Origin: Heloderma charlesbogerti
Lineage: Eukaryota > Chordata > Lepidosauria > Squamata > Helodermatidae
Reading direction: 5' to 3'
DNA: 64,000 nucleotides
NCBI GenBank assembly: GCA_026122225.1
Contig: JANEZZ010001513.1
Span: 2,756,001 to 2,820,000 of the forward strand
The notes beneath the pieces are model-generated. The model was not told the DNA's origin. It ran no database searches and saw only the letters and a list, made by a program, of their open reading frames with translations. Below, one piece after another: positions 44,036 to 55,395 of the stretch. The translations under genes were made by a program, and so were the position numbers. Each line of letters starts with the position of its first letter. Positions within the stretch are counted from its first letter, which is position 1.

Positions 44036-44539
44036 CCAGGGAGAAAGTGCTGCAGGAGATTGTCTCGGTGGAACTCCGCATACCTGGTTGGGGAGTTGGT
44101 GTCAACAGCAGCCACCCAGTGAACAGGCAGCAGTGGTTATAGGCATCACCCAGTTGGTGCTGGCTCTCTAGTTGTTCCTGGAAGTCTGAAGAACCACTGC
44201 CACCTCTGCTGCCACAAAGGCAGTGAAAAATGCAGCAGCAAAGACACAGGAGCATCCTCTGCTAAGTCCCTCCTATGCACCTCCTGAAAGCACGGTGACT
44301 GGCAGTAACAAGGAGAGCCCTAGTCAAATTATTCCTTGGTTGTAAGCTAGAGTTGTCAGTCACAACACTTCAGTCCTCTTCTCTTTGTTCCCACTCCCCC
44401 CCCCCCGGCATTTTCCTTATATGGCGTGCTTGGTGGGAAATGTTTCTGTCTGTGTCTCCCTGTCCCTCCAAATCTCTGAATTGCTCCCAAGGTTTTGGGA
44501 GGATCCATATTTGCTTTGGGGCATTTTGGAGGATCCTTG
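44036..44539. other. no recognised feature; C-rich run
   Basis: A run of 11-12 C at about 44397-44407. Nothing else supported. Confidence 0.4.
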
Positions 44540-44631
44540 CTTCTCTTCAGACAAGTTCCGAATCTGTACTAATCAGCCCAGTTTGGTTTGGGACTCAAGA
44601 TTCATTTGAATCAGATGCACACCTGTAGTTC
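44540..44631. mobile_element. right end of a hAT-type element
   Basis: TTCATTTGAATCAGATGCAC ACCTGTAG matches the right terminus type of the 42730-42961 element (GATGCACACCACTA). The left end is not recognised. Confidence 0.45.
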
Positions 44632-45199
44632 AGCTGTTCAGATTCAGCAAAGGGTGAGAAGCTGAAGGGTCAGAGCAGGAAACTGCTCATCTGAGCACTG
44701 TGAGATGCTCTTTTCTCTATGGAAAAGATGGTAAACAGTGGATGAAGGCGATCCCTGCTCTCATTAATAGGATAATGCATGCTCACTAGACCATTCACAG
44801 TAAAGAGCTACATGATTTGCAATTATCATGTGAATTAGAAATGGCTGTTTTCCATATTACACATCCACCATATTCAGAAGTTCAGAAAATGCAAGAAAGG
44901 AAATTGTTCTTAGGACCATTAGTGAAAGCAGTGTGAATTCTCATTTACTCACTGGATAAATTATACTTTCTTATTCACTGTCTTGGCTGTCTTTGGAGCC
45001 AGTGGAAGCTACCTCAACTCTGGACTTCCACCAGAGATCTGGGTGGGCAGCAATAGGCTTTATGGATTCCCACAGATATCTGGATCTGTGTGGATCTACT
45101 TGCCCTGCTGTTGTTGTCTTCACTACCTTGGAAGACCTGAAAGCTTCCAGTCTCTTGTAGCATGCACAATGAGTGAGCCTAAAGCAGCAACCATTTGTT
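44632..45199. other. no recognised feature
   Basis: About 570 bases without a supported element. Confidence 0.4.
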
Positions 45200-45306
45200 C
45201 CAGAGAGCAGCTGCCCCAAGGCAGGTACCCTGTCTTCTACTTAATATGCAAGCCACCCTGAGGGGGTTCTACTCTTAAAGTGGCCTAAAAATATTTACAA
45301 TAAAAA
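45200..45306 (+). mobile_element. LINE 3' end, L2-like
   Basis: TATGCAAGCCACCCTGAGGG, AAAGTGGCCTAAAAATATTT and ACAATAAAAAG resemble an L2-type UTR terminus, directly upstream of the next L2 copy. Confidence 0.5.
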
Positions 45307-46240
45307 GCTCTACCTCTCGTTCAAATCTTCACCAAGGTTGGCTGTAGAATCCCTGTCCAAATGTCTGGAGATGGTGAGTGGCTGGATGGGGAGGAATAAG
45401 CTGAAGCTGAACCCTGACAAGACCGAGGTCTTTTGGTGGGAGACAAGAGGAGGTTGGGGGATGTTGACCTGGTGTTGAATGGGGTATGGCTACCCTTGAA
45501 AGACAGCTTGGGGGTCATCTTAGACTCCCAGCTGTCCATGGAGGCTCAGGTGTCAGGTGTGAGCCAGACAGTGCTGTACCAACTCCATCTGATACGGTGG
45601 CTGCACCCCTACTTTCCCGACCATCTGCTCCCATCGGTAGTACATGCCCTGGTCTCCTTTTGTTTAGACTACTGTAATGCGCTCTATGTGGGGTTACCCT
45701 TGAAGACAGTTCGGAAGCTGTAGCTGGTACAGAACGTGGTGGCTCGCCTGATTAAAGGCAGCCGCCAGCAAGATCACATCACTCCAGTGCTGAAGGAGCT
45801 ACACTGACTACCAGTTGTTTTCCAGGCCAAATTCAAGGTGTTGGTTTGACCTTTAAAGCCCTATACGGTTCCAGGCCAGCCTATCTCAAGGAGCGCCTCC
45901 AGAAACACCAGACAGGCCGCTCAATAAGATCTGCCTTGGATGTTCTTCTCTCTGTCCCATCAGCTTGGCTGGTGAGTATGAGGGAGAGGGCTTTCTCTGT
46001 GGTGGCCTCCACTCTGTGGAACTCCCTCCCTAGGGAACTCCACCATGCCACCTCTTTAATGAGCTTCCACCACACATCAAAAACGTGGTTGTTCAGGCAG
46101 GCATTTGGGGTGGGCTAGGGTAATTTTAGAAATGTGATGTTTTTAACGTTGAATTTTATTGTATGAACTGTTTTTATTGTTGTACATCACCCAGGTGACT
46201 GACCAGATGGGTGATTAATAAATTTAATAAATAAATAAAT
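45307..46240 (+). mobile_element. L2-clade LINE (copy 2), 5'-truncated
   Basis: Corresponds to about 418-1396 of copy 1, starting at the SFKSSPRLAVESL part of RT just after the catalytic YADD block. The frame is broken by a missing base near 45430, a deletion in KD(QVYS)LGVIL near 45506, and a TAG at 45721-45723 where copy 1 has CAG, but KLKLNPDKTE, LDSQLSMEAQVS and VHALVSFCLDYCNALYVGLP are readable. UTR and AAATAAATAAATAA tail (46221-46240) match copy 1. Confidence 0.92.
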
Positions 46241-47487
46241 AATAAAAAAAACCCAAATAGAATTCCAATTCTAAAATTCTGTGGTTCCATACTCCTTCAT
46301 GCAAAACGCAACAACACCTGGTACATGGAACAGCATGGAAATAAAGAAAAATATATTTCAACAAATGCTGATGGGCTAGTGTCCATAAACACCTGTGTTT
46401 TTTTAATTGATCTTGTACCCTGACTTTCTACCAAGAAAATGGCATTCAGGGTGGGGGTTTTGAACTGAATTCCTGAGATTAAGTAATGTCAGAACAGTTT
46501 TATTTTCTGGTATTATAAATGGTGTGATACTGACAAGTATTTGGGCTGAAGACTATGTACATCTTTATTGTGTATTTATTTAGTTATACATTAAAACAGG
46601 GATAGTAAACCAGTGGCATAAGATCCACATCCAGGAACTGTAATGTTGTTGTTGCTGCTATTGTTAATATTGTTGTTGCTGTTGTGTTACACCCCTGTAT
46701 CTGTGACTGCTTAGCACTAATGGGATGTACTTCCATTCATACCATACCATACCATACCATTTCATTCTCTTCTTCTTCACACTCCTGGGAATGGCAAACT
46801 GTCTTTCTGGAACAGAATTTACATGAATGAGGACAGAGGCAGCTGGCAGCTGCCTGCATGGGCCTGTTGCGTGCATGCTATTGTAAAACGGAGGGCTAAC
46901 GGGCAAGGTCTGGCTGGGTACATCCTTTGCTAGGTAAACTACCAGCAATATGTTGCCATGACAACTAAATAGTTAGCCAATCGTTTCTTGATGAAGATCA
47001 TTTGTGGTATGTTCTGGGGATAGGAAATAACTGAATTCTCTTCCCTGCCCTCTATTCCCAACTGTGTCTGAAAAAGAAACAAAGAAAGCCAAAGTTTGAG
47101 TGTTGAAACAGAGCTGAAGAAAAAGGCACAGGCAGTGGAGTTTGGGGGCTCTGTAAGTTAACAGCATTTCTGGGGTGCTGGCTGTCTCCCCTGAAGATCT
47201 GATGTGGGAGTCCAAGTGTACTTGGGCTATCTGTTAGAGCATTTAAGCTGTGCCTCCGTCTTTGCTCAACCTGTTCAACTTCTCACCACTTGCAGGACTG
47301 TACTGTACTAACAGTATTCTTTTGAAATCCTTTGCTTCAGACAGATAGTGAAGCCGTTTTCAGATGTTCAGTGAATGCATGGAGGCGGGCAGGAGGAAAC
47401 TGTATTGTACTGACTGTCCTCACTCCTAAGTTCCACATATTCATCCAAAGATCAGAATAGAGCCTACATGTATAAAACTCCTATAAA
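46241..47487. other. unrecognised apart from simple repeats
   Basis: A GTT/GTTGCT-rich stretch at about 46644-46685 and an ATACC-type five-unit repeat at about 46738-46761. No element or exon supported. Confidence 0.45.
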
Positions 47488-47746
47488 GGCACAGGAGGGC
47501 CTGTAGCTCTATCACAGAGCACCTGCTTTGCATGCCAAAGGTCCTAGGTTCAATCCCTGGCATCTCCAGTTAATTTTATTTATTTATTACATTTCTATAC
47601 TGCCTAATGGACAAAGATCTCAGTTAAGAATTGGATGGCAGGTCATGGAAAAGCCCCCTTTGTTTCTGAGATCCTGGACAGCTGGTGCCAGTCAGCGTAG
47701 ACAATGCTGGGTTAGATGGCATAGAGTAGGCCACTTTCCTATGTTC
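47488..47746 (+). mobile_element. tRNA-derived SINE, interrupted by a 47-bp LINE tail
   Basis: A-box-like TAGCTCTATCACAGAGC and B-box-like GGTTCAATCCC head, then a body (GACAGCTGGTGCCAGTCAGC, ACAATGCTGGGTTAGATGG) and tail CTTTCCTATGTTCC. At 47574-47620 a foreign 47-bp segment is bounded by CAGTTAA on both sides. The 3' end directly meets a family A MITE. Confidence 0.85.
47574..47620 (-). mobile_element. 47-bp L2 3'-end insertion within the SINE
   Basis: TTTTATTTATTTATTACATT TCTATACTGCCTAATGGAC is the minus-strand form of an L2 3' terminus. It is flanked by a perfect 7-bp repeat CAGTTAA (47567-47573 and 47621-47627), so it is a separate, extremely 5'-truncated insertion. Confidence 0.85.
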
Positions 47747-47759
47747 CAAAGGTCTACTG

Positions 47760-47868
47760 CAGTCTTCCTCAACCTAGGTGCCTCAAGATGTTTTGGCTTA
47801 CAACTCCCAAAGGGATGATGGGAGTTGTAGTCCAATATATCTGGAGGGACCCAGGTTGGGAAAGGCTG
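47760..47868. mobile_element. hAT-type palindromic MITE (family A), short copy
   Basis: CAGTCTTCCTCAACCTAGGT and ACCCAGGTTGGGAAAGGCTG are inverted; centre TTACAACTCCCAAAGGGATG ATGGGAGTTGTAGTCC. Flanking 8-mers share only GTCT. Confidence 0.82.
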
Positions 47869-49289
47869 GTCTCAAATTTGTATGTGCAAGTGTGTATATC
47901 TCCATTACATGAGAGTATGAGCTTCCGTTTGCTTGAGAAATGTGAACTTGTGCTTCTGGTGACAACTATGGATTGCTTTTTGCTGAAATCTCTTCTTTCT
48001 ACATATTTTTTGTCCAACAGTTTGGGACATGAGTCTTTGAATTAATCTTGTCTCTCTTGCAGCTAAGCAATTTCCGTCTGTGTGCTGATAACTATACCAG
48101 ATATTAAGGAGGCTGAGATATTTATCTCAGTGTAATTGGTAATACATGACATAGTTTTAGCTTAGAAGAGTTGCTCATTTAAAGTTCACGTGAAGTCTCT
48201 AAATAATCAGCTCTCTTGTACAAAGTGATAGAAAAGTTTATGGTTAGGAGGATGAAAATCCTGGGACTGTGAAAATCGCTCCATAATGCCATGGCATTCG
48301 AAAATTAAATTTCTGCAATAATGAATTACGATATAATGAGGTCACATTAGAGGACTAAGAGGCCCAGATGCCTCAATGATTTAATCTATCTCTTCCTGTA
48401 GGCCTGCACCTAATTTTAATGAGTATTTTGATAGATAACATATTTAGTTCAAAATAGGTCTTTGAAGACAGTTGTGAGTGTATTACATTTTAAAGATGCC
48501 GTGATAGAAATTCATTTCATTAACTAGCTGATAAGAAAAAATGACTCTACAAACGTACTGGTATCTGACATACTATTATGACCCATCTGCTCTAGTAGAG
48601 TAAAGTGACAGTAATGTATCTTTATTGGGCTGTTGCCTTGAATGCTGTAGAAGCTCATTTTCCTTGGCTAATGAAAAACCAAGTGACGCTAATGAAACAG
48701 GTAGCGCATCAGCCTTAACTTCTGAGAAGAAGATGCAGGACAACAAGGAAAAGAAAATGGCCCGGATAAGGAGAACTAAGGGCTGGGGATGGGGGTCCAT
48801 TGGTGGAAATGCATAGAACCCCCCCCCCCCCAAATTGCTTTCTGTATTACATGAAAAAAAATCCCCACATCATCGGTTATTTAGAACTCTAACTTACACA
48901 CACACATACACACACACCCATTGCTCATCCATACTCAGTAATACTTTATGCGGAGATTACACAAAAATTTAGGAAGTATAATTATTTTTAAAACCTCCTC
49001 CTCCATCTCCTTCTCTCTCTCCATCTCTGTCTCCTCATTCCTTTAAATAGACACAGGGTATAATATGATCCAAGGATCTTTAGGATTCAAATCTGTTTTC
49101 AAAGACAGGATCATATCAAGCCCAAACAACAATGTGTCCCTGAGCATGTACAGAGGACTTTTCCATTGGACTTTTCCTTTTCCAGACCTATTTTTTTATT
49201 TAACATTGGTGTTATAAATGACAGGATGGCATCTTCCACTACACCTGAGGACAGCAGGCTAGCTCATGGGGCACAGGGCAGCCTGTGTG
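47869..49289. other. unrecognised, possibly conserved non-coding blocks
   Basis: About 1.4 kb. 48050-48560 and 48620-48740 are AT-balanced, free of repeat signatures and rich in homeobox-like TAAT words (AATTAAATTTC, TGAATTACGATATAATGAGG, CTAATTTTAATGAG). Simple C and ACAC runs at 48818-48829 and 48897-48917. Confidence 0.35.
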
Positions 49290-49385
49290 GCACACCTAGC
49301 TACTGCTCTGCACCTCTTGGCATCTGCCATCTGAAGTGGTCACTCTGCCTAATGGTAGGGCTGGTCCTAGCAAGTAGTATAAAAA
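49290..49385 (-). mobile_element. fragment of family C hAT-type element
   Basis: CACTCTGCCTAATGGTAGGG CTGGTCCTAG is the reverse complement of the family C left end (CAGGGCTGGCCCTACCATTA GGCAG). Confidence 0.6.
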
Positions 49386-49916
49386 CATAGGGTTGGATCC
49401 AGACTTACTCATACTTAGACTTATCGGTACAGTCTCCAATGTGATGCCTGTGGACACCTCTCTTGGAGCCCGCCAGGTTTCCTGTCCTTCCTGATATTTA
49501 TTTTATTTCCTAATATTTTAATTTTTTTTTTTTAAAACTGGGAGGCCAGCATGCCACAAAGTGAAGTGCTGCTTTCTAGCATCGTCTTTATTTGGGTTCA
49601 AAAAAGTGTTTTTGTATTTTGGAGCTCAGCACTCGGCTCTCCTTTGTACATAGGTTCTTGGGTGAGTTATTTGTCTTTTTAGTTTCACCAGTTTGTCTTC
49701 TGGGAAATGAGTGTTTTGTGACCAGCCGTGTCCATGAAGACAACCGTTTTGTGAAAGCACCAACAACATTCTCCCCAAATTCCAAATGTCCCCACTGACA
49801 CCAAAAAGGAAACATGATGAAATCAATGAGACTTAAGTCAGTCATGTCTTACACAAGTCTAGTGGGTTTCATTGGGTATCCTCTAAGCATGACTAAGTCT
49901 GGCTCAACCCGATAAC
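49386..49916. other. no recognised feature apart from a short dispersed repeat
   Basis: Near 49820-49915, AATCAATGAGACTTAAGTCA and ATGACTAAGTCTGGCTCAAC belong to a short family also seen near 16237 and 51598. Confidence 0.4.
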
Positions 49917-50110
49917 GACATAAGAAAAGCTCTGTTGGATCCGAGCAAAGCCTTATCTAGTCCAGCACCCTGTTTCCAACAGTGGACAACCAGGTGCCCA
50001 TGGCTGTCCACACAAGCAGGAAATGAAGGCAATAGCCCCCCCTGGTGTTGTATCCTGCAATGGGTATTTAGAAGCATGCTGCCTCTGATCTTGGAGACAA
50101 CATGTACCGA
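49917..50110 (-). mobile_element. CR1-type LINE 3' end, minus strand
   Basis: ACATAAGAAAAGCTCTGTTG GATC at the 3' terminus and TCTAGTCCAGCACCCTGTT, GTGGACAACCAGGTGCCCAT match, in reverse, the terminal UTR of the element at 62455-62937. Confidence 0.75.
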
Positions 50111-51164
50111 TCATGACTAGCAACCGAAAGCACAGGATGAATCTGATGCAAGTGGAGGTGGACAGTAGGAATTTGTTTAGGAGCTGATTTGAGAGTACTG
50201 ATGGTACTAAAAAAAGCGGTTCTCCTTACGATGATGACAACAACATTGATGAGGACATCTAATAAGTTTCCATACAAAGGCAAATATTCCCAAATGCATT
50301 TTAGCACGTTTCAAAGATGTGCTTAGGTGCCAAGATGCTAGCCCTATGCTACTGAAATATATAGTAAATATCATAGCTATTCTTGGATTCAGACTCCACC
50401 AGTGCAGAATCACATACGTTTTTAACCATTATACATGGGAGAAGTCTGAAGACAGTATGTCCCGGTGTAACTCTGTCTTGCCTTCTCAACTGTGCTGAAA
50501 ATGTTAATGTCTGAACATTATTGATGTATTCAAACAAAAATGGCATGGAAACTGGGCCCTAGCATCTGTTTATGGTAGTGCTGTAATGCCATTTCTAATT
50601 AAGGGTGTGGGGGCCAGCAGTAGGTAGATGGTGGTAGATTTAAAATCTATGGGAAAAGATCATGCTGACTTCTGGAAGAATTCCCAAAGCAATATGGGGG
50701 GAGTTTTCTCCTGTATGCCGATGATAGCAGTGTGTGTACATATGTGATAGAGTAAACTCTGTTCCAGTAGTTATCATTACTGATAGTAATCCTGCTTCAT
50801 ATTTCATTGTGCTCCACATTATAAACCTAATTTACTTTGCGCCTATCTGCTGTAATGCTTCTGAGATTTGCCATTCATATGGTAATGCTGTAAGATCAAG
50901 TTGACAGAAGAATTATACGTGTGCTTGAGTATTTGTGTATAAGTGATGTTTGTTTGCTGAAATGGTCTGTGCTTGTTTAGGCAGGGGATCCACGTTATCT
51001 AGCTAACTGCTGGGCAGAGCGCTTAAAACCCTTTGCACTGAAGGTGTCATAAGAGTGACTGTGTTTAGAGTCCTAGATTATATTGAAAAACAAATTCTTC
51101 TTTACCCTTTTTTATCACTTCCTTCAACATTTGAGGGAGCCTGAGTACTGATCTGAACTCAGCA
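50111..51164. other. no recognised feature
   Basis: About 1 kb. A 12-residue RT-like word (LLYADDSSV, 50708-50734) is present without supporting context. Confidence 0.35.
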
Positions 51165-51590
51165 GTGACCTTTAAAGTCCTATATGGGCTATAAAGCCTA
51201 TAAAGACCAGGCTACCTGATAGACCACCTTCTCCCATATGATCCTGCCCAGGTCTTAAGAACTTCGAGAGAGACCCTTCTTTCGATATTGTCATCTTCAG
51301 TGGCTGCTCACAGGCTGTGGAACTCCCTGCAAGGAGAGGCAAGGTTTGCTCCCTCTCTGCTGCCCTTCCATTGGCAGGCAAAGACTGCTTTATTCAAGGA
51401 GGCCTTTGGTGTGTAGTCTTTTGGGACGAATGCTGTTTTTATTCTGTTGTCGCTGTGTTTCTATTGTATTTTAATGCATCATTTTATTATTGTTTTAATC
51501 AAGTTTTATTTATGATTGTAAGCTGCCTTGAGTGCCATTTTTCTTGATAGAAAGGTGAGGTACAAATCAAACTCCATAACTAAATAAATT
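51165..51590 (+). mobile_element. L2-clade LINE 3' end
   Basis: CAGTGACCTTTAAAGTCCTA starts the L2 C-terminal coding remnant, followed by GCTGTGGAACTCCCTGC and a UTR with TTGTAAGCTGCCTTGAGTGC and an AACTAAATAAATTC tail. Frames are broken. Confidence 0.8.
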
Positions 51591-52079
51591 CAAATCAGTG
51601 GGACTTAATGGGACTACTCTAAGTTTGGATCTAACCCAATATGTTTAATTAACATAGGGAGCCATAGCCTTGTTAAGCAAGCCAAGATAATCGCAATTCC
51701 CATTTCAACTTACTCCGTGAATTCATTCTTTTAGTTGCAGTACATATCACAGCTACAAGTGAGTACAGAAGGGATTAATTTTTATTTTGGACACTTTTCA
51801 AGTGCTTTCTGTCAGCTAAGAAAACAGGGTGGCCCACAGGAAACAAGCAAAGTGTGAGACTCAATACAGCAAAATATAAGAACAGCTGGAGGACCTTTCT
51901 GTCTTTTCGAGTCCAACAGTTCAAGGGCATTGTTAGGAGCAGGCCCACCTGGGCATGGGCCCCAGATCTTTTTTGAGCTGTGTGCCTCAGATCTTTTGAG
52001 CTTTTCCTAATTGCCATTTTTTTTACATTTTCCCATTGACTTGCATTGGAAAACAGAAACGGCCATAGTTTTTTAAAAT
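51591..52079. other. no recognised feature
   Basis: About 490 bases before the tandem array; a short family word at 51597-51640. Confidence 0.4.
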
Positions 52080-52700
52080 TTTGTATGATAAATACATGAA
52101 ACTTGGAGACCTGGTAGCCCCCATGGAGCTGATTGAACCTGCCCAATTTCAGGCAGTTAGGTCCAGTGGCTTTTGTGTTAGTCACAGGTACAGTTTGCTA
52201 TTTTCAAGAAAATCTGCCAAAGCAAAGAGCTATATTTTTTGTGTGCTTCCACATAAGTGCACAGCATTTGGGGACCTGGCAGTGCCTATATAGATGACAG
52301 AATCTGCCAAATTTCAGACAGTTAGGCTTAGTGGCTTTTGTGCTAGCCACAGGTAAAAATGGCTTTTTTTCAAGAAAATGTGTCAAAGCAAAGAGCTATT
52401 GTTTTTTGTTCTTCCACATAAGTGCATGGAATCTGGGGACCAGGCAGCCTCTATATAGATGACTGAATATGCCAAATTTCAGGCAGTTAGGTCTAGTGGC
52501 TTTTATGCTAGTCACGGGTAAAATTTGCTATTTTCAAGAAAATCTGTCAATCAAAAAGCTATATATTTTTTTGTGCTTCCACATACATGCATGGAATTTG
52601 TTAACCTGGCAGCCCCTATGGAGCTGACTGAACCCACCAAATTTCAGACAGTTAGGTCCAGTGGCTTTTGTGCTAGCCATGTTAAAGTTTCCTTTTCTCA
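52080..52700 (+). repeat. tandem array, 165-bp unit, nearly four copies
   Basis: GACCTGG or its variant occurs at 52108, 52273, 52438 and 52603, giving a period of exactly 165 each time. Each unit carries CCAATTTCAGGCAGTTAGG-like, AGTGGCTTTTGTG, TTTTCAAGAAAATCTG and CTTCCACATAAGTGCA words. Copies differ from one another by roughly one base in ten or more. No frame runs through the array. Confidence 0.93.
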
Positions 52701-53615
52701 AAGACAAAAACAATAAGTAAAAACTGCCAAGTCACCCAGGGGATTAGGGATCCTAACTAGAAGGTATTTAAGGTGACCATTAGGAGGTCACTATCCCTCA
52801 TCTCTGGTGTAGGGGTTTTTTTTGAGGTGCAAAACCCCCTCTCCCCCTACTTTTCTGCTCTTACATGCCCACTGTTGGGAGCTTGCCTGCAATGACATTT
52901 TGAAGAGGGAGAATGAAGGGAAGAAAGAACTTCATGTGAAATACTGGTATTTCACACAGCACCTGATTTTACTGTCCCAAAGTGGAAACTCTGGATTCTG
53001 CAGAGGTTTAGTAGCTTCAGTACAGCAAAGGATCCAATCAGCCTCCACAAACTTCTTTCTCCCCCTCCAAAATAGCTGTAGGACTCAAATTATTTCAAAA
53101 GGAGGGTTAGGACTATGTGGCATCACGATCTAGGAACTGCTAAGGCTTTTAAATAGGTTCTACAGTTTTAAAAAAGCTAGAAAAAGCCCTCTGCCACCTC
53201 ACGTCACCTCATAAAGTTCATTTAAGTACATGCAGTCCTTACAAACCCTCCACAGCCTCCTAAATTCCTGTGAAGTACTACCTCTCTGAAAGGAGACACT
53301 TGGCTTAGGGAATTCTCTCTACTCCCCACCCCCGCGCACATTTCCAATCACCATTCTTCTTTTCTTCTTCCCTCCCCCATCCTGTTCTTTCTCTTCTTTA
53401 TTCCACCCAGAGCATATCTTGAGGAATTCTTAAAGAGAATTCTCTTCAGTGGGCAAGAGAAGTTCTGAACTGTATTTGACTTTATACAGATAGACAAGAG
53501 GGTTGGTTTTTCTCCTTCTCCTCACTGAAGTCTTTGAGAAAAGTGGGTTCACGTGGTTGCAGAGAAACAAATCTGGGGCTGTTTTGTTTGTCAGTTGCCA
53601 TTATCCAGCAATAGG
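52701..53615. other. no recognised feature
   Basis: About 900 bases; pyrimidine-rich between 53320 and 53410. Confidence 0.4.
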
Positions 53616-53815
53616 AAGGGCTGTAGCTCAGTGGCAGAGCACATGCTTGGCATGCAGAAGGTCCCGGGTTCAATCCCCAGCATCCCCACGTAGGGCTACG
53701 AAAGAGTCCTGCCTGAAACTCTGGAGAGCTGCTGCTGCCAGTCAGTGTCAACAATACTGTGCTAGACGGACCCAGGGTCTGACTCAGTATAAGGCAGCTT
53801 CCTATGTTCCTGTGA
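53616..53815 (+). mobile_element. tRNA-derived SINE, complete copy
   Basis: Head GGGCTGTAGCTCAGTGGCAG AGC (A box) and GGTTCAATCCCC (B box), body with GAGAGCTGCTGCTGCCAGTC and ACAATACTGTGCTAGACGG, tail ATAAGGCAGCTTCCTATGTT C. The head resembles a tRNA but lacks a 3' acceptor and is fused to the body, so it is a SINE. The tail recalls the CTTCTTATGTTC end of the CR1-type LINE copies here. Confidence 0.9.
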
Positions 53816-53891
53816 ACAGAAAGCTTTAATTAAAATAGGAGTTTTTGGTTTGTTTTTTTAAGTAGAGGGAAGATAAATACTGCTAATTTAT

Positions 53892-53972
53892 ACAGTCCTA
53901 TGTATGCCTTCTCATAAACCCCATTATGTTTAATGAGGTTTACCTTCAGGAAAGTGTGCATAGGATTCTAGC
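53892..53972. mobile_element. short palindromic element (family E)
   Basis: ACAGTCCTATGTATGCCTTC, CCATTATGTTTAATGAGG and TGTGCATAGGATTCTAG; diverged but with the same layout. Confidence 0.65.
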
Positions 53973-54498
53973 ATGAGTTACTTTTTCAGGGAGGTTTGCA
54001 CCTTGATGTTCTGCATGTTTACTCAGAAATAAGTCCTGAGTTGTGAGCATGGTACTGCAGGCTTAATACAGTGCCTACCCAATTCCATCTAATGAATTGA
54101 CTACCCTTGCAGCTCAGTCCTATGCATGTTTTGTCATTTGTGGTCTCCCTCCCCCCACATTTTGCATGAACTCTAGCTTCAGTGGTGAGGGAAAGGCACT
54201 TAGCACTGCTCAGAGTATCTCCATAAATGAGCTCTAGTTTTGAAAACAGACCCATTGGGTGAAACCTTGTGAAGTCTTGGCATAAATGAAGTTATGAGGA
54301 GGAAGATACATTGAGAGCTTGTGCATAACAAGGGGGAGGTAGAGGAGAGTTGCACAAAACAAGATATCTGTTTTTATAAAGAGTTGCTGGAGGATGGTAG
54401 GATGAGGAGGGATGGTTGCATAGAGGGGAACAGAATTGGTAAGGGGAGAATGTGGTGAAAGAAAAGCATTCTGCATATGCTCAGAGGCACTCTCTATT
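53973..54498. other. no recognised feature
   Basis: About 525 bases; a partial family E half (TGCATGTTTACTCAGAAATA) near 54013. Confidence 0.4.
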
Positions 54499-54650
54499 TA
54501 AGAACATAAGAAGAGCTATGCAGCATCAGATCAAGGTCCATCTAGTCCAGCTGTTCACACAGTGGCCAACCAGATGTCCATGGGAAACCCACAAGTAGGA
54601 CATGAGTGCAATAGCACCTTCCTACTGCTGCTTATATTGGTGAAATGTAA
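54499..54650 (-). mobile_element. CR1-type LINE 3' end, minus strand
   Basis: AGAACATAAGAAGAGCTATG, GGTCCATCTAGTCCAGC and CACAGTGGCCAACCAG are the reversed terminus of the 62455-62937 type. Confidence 0.75.
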
Positions 54651-54679
54651 ATAAATTCTAGTCATTCTAAATTTGCATG

Positions 54680-55220
54680 CATGTATATCCTTCAGAAACT
54701 TTGCAAGTTTCTTGCCTGGGAGACACTGCCTGGGAGACTTCCCCAAAACTATTGGGGAAGGGGTGAAGGGAAAGCAAATCACTCCCTCCCCCAAATTGGA
54801 GAACTCCCCTTCCACATGAACTGCTGCACCTATCCTTCTGAAACTTTGCTGGTTTCTTACTTAGGGACAACTCTAGGCTCTCTCTAATTTTCAGAACAAT
54901 GGTCCACAAGGAAAATAAGGAGAGAAGTATGTCCTCTTTTGGAGACCTCAAAGTCTCAAGACTACCCTTGCACAAAAACCCTTGTGGCTATCATTCTGAA
55001 ATTTGGAGACATGATCTCCTCTGATGGACCAATGAATCCTGAAATGTTTATCCAATACTTCCAAGTAATAAAAATGTTATTGGCAGTTCCCTTTAAAAGA
55101 AAATCAAAAGATAAACCCTGCACCTATTTTGCTGACATTGAGCAGGTGTAATCCCCTTCTAGGGGGCTACTATGCCTGAAATGATCATCCAGTTCTGACC
55201 AAGAGAAAAAGTTACAGGGT
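54680..55220 (+). repeat. diverged tandem array, period about 130-160 bp
   Basis: CCTTC(A/T)GAAACTTTGC followed by GTTTCTT recurs at about 54688 and 54835, CATTCTGAAATTTGGAGAC at about 54993, and CCTGAAATG...ATCCA words at about 55039 and 55174. The GAAACTTGGAGAC-like word also opens units of the 165-bp array at 52080. Confidence 0.5.
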
Positions 55221-55264
55221 TGTTGTTTTGTTTCTAATTTCCCATGGTAGTCAACAGGAAGCAT

Positions 55265-55395
55265 AAAGACTCATTTTTCCAAACCTTGACTCAGGTTTGG
55301 TGCTGAGCTGAAGTGGTCCGACTACAAATTGGCCTGAGCAGAAGTGGGATGTTTTCCAAAATGCTGAATCGGGGTCTGAGTTGAAGTGGGGTGGG
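55265..55395. mobile_element. possible hAT-type fragment
   Basis: Repeated CTGAGCTGAAGTGG and CTGAGTTGAAGTGG words like those within family K. No termini. Confidence 0.35.

Noticed and set aside
43707..44255. A 182-codon minus-strand frame as a gene
   Set aside because: It runs over the family H hairpins and beyond the element edge, with no recognisable domain.
50714..50725. YADD codons in the peptide LLYADDSSV
   Set aside because: No RT sequence on either side in any frame; a short motif alone is not evidence of an element.
53616..53690. A functional tRNA gene
   Set aside because: A and B boxes are present, but the sequence continues into a SINE body and tail, does not close an acceptor stem, and recurs at 47488 and 13729.
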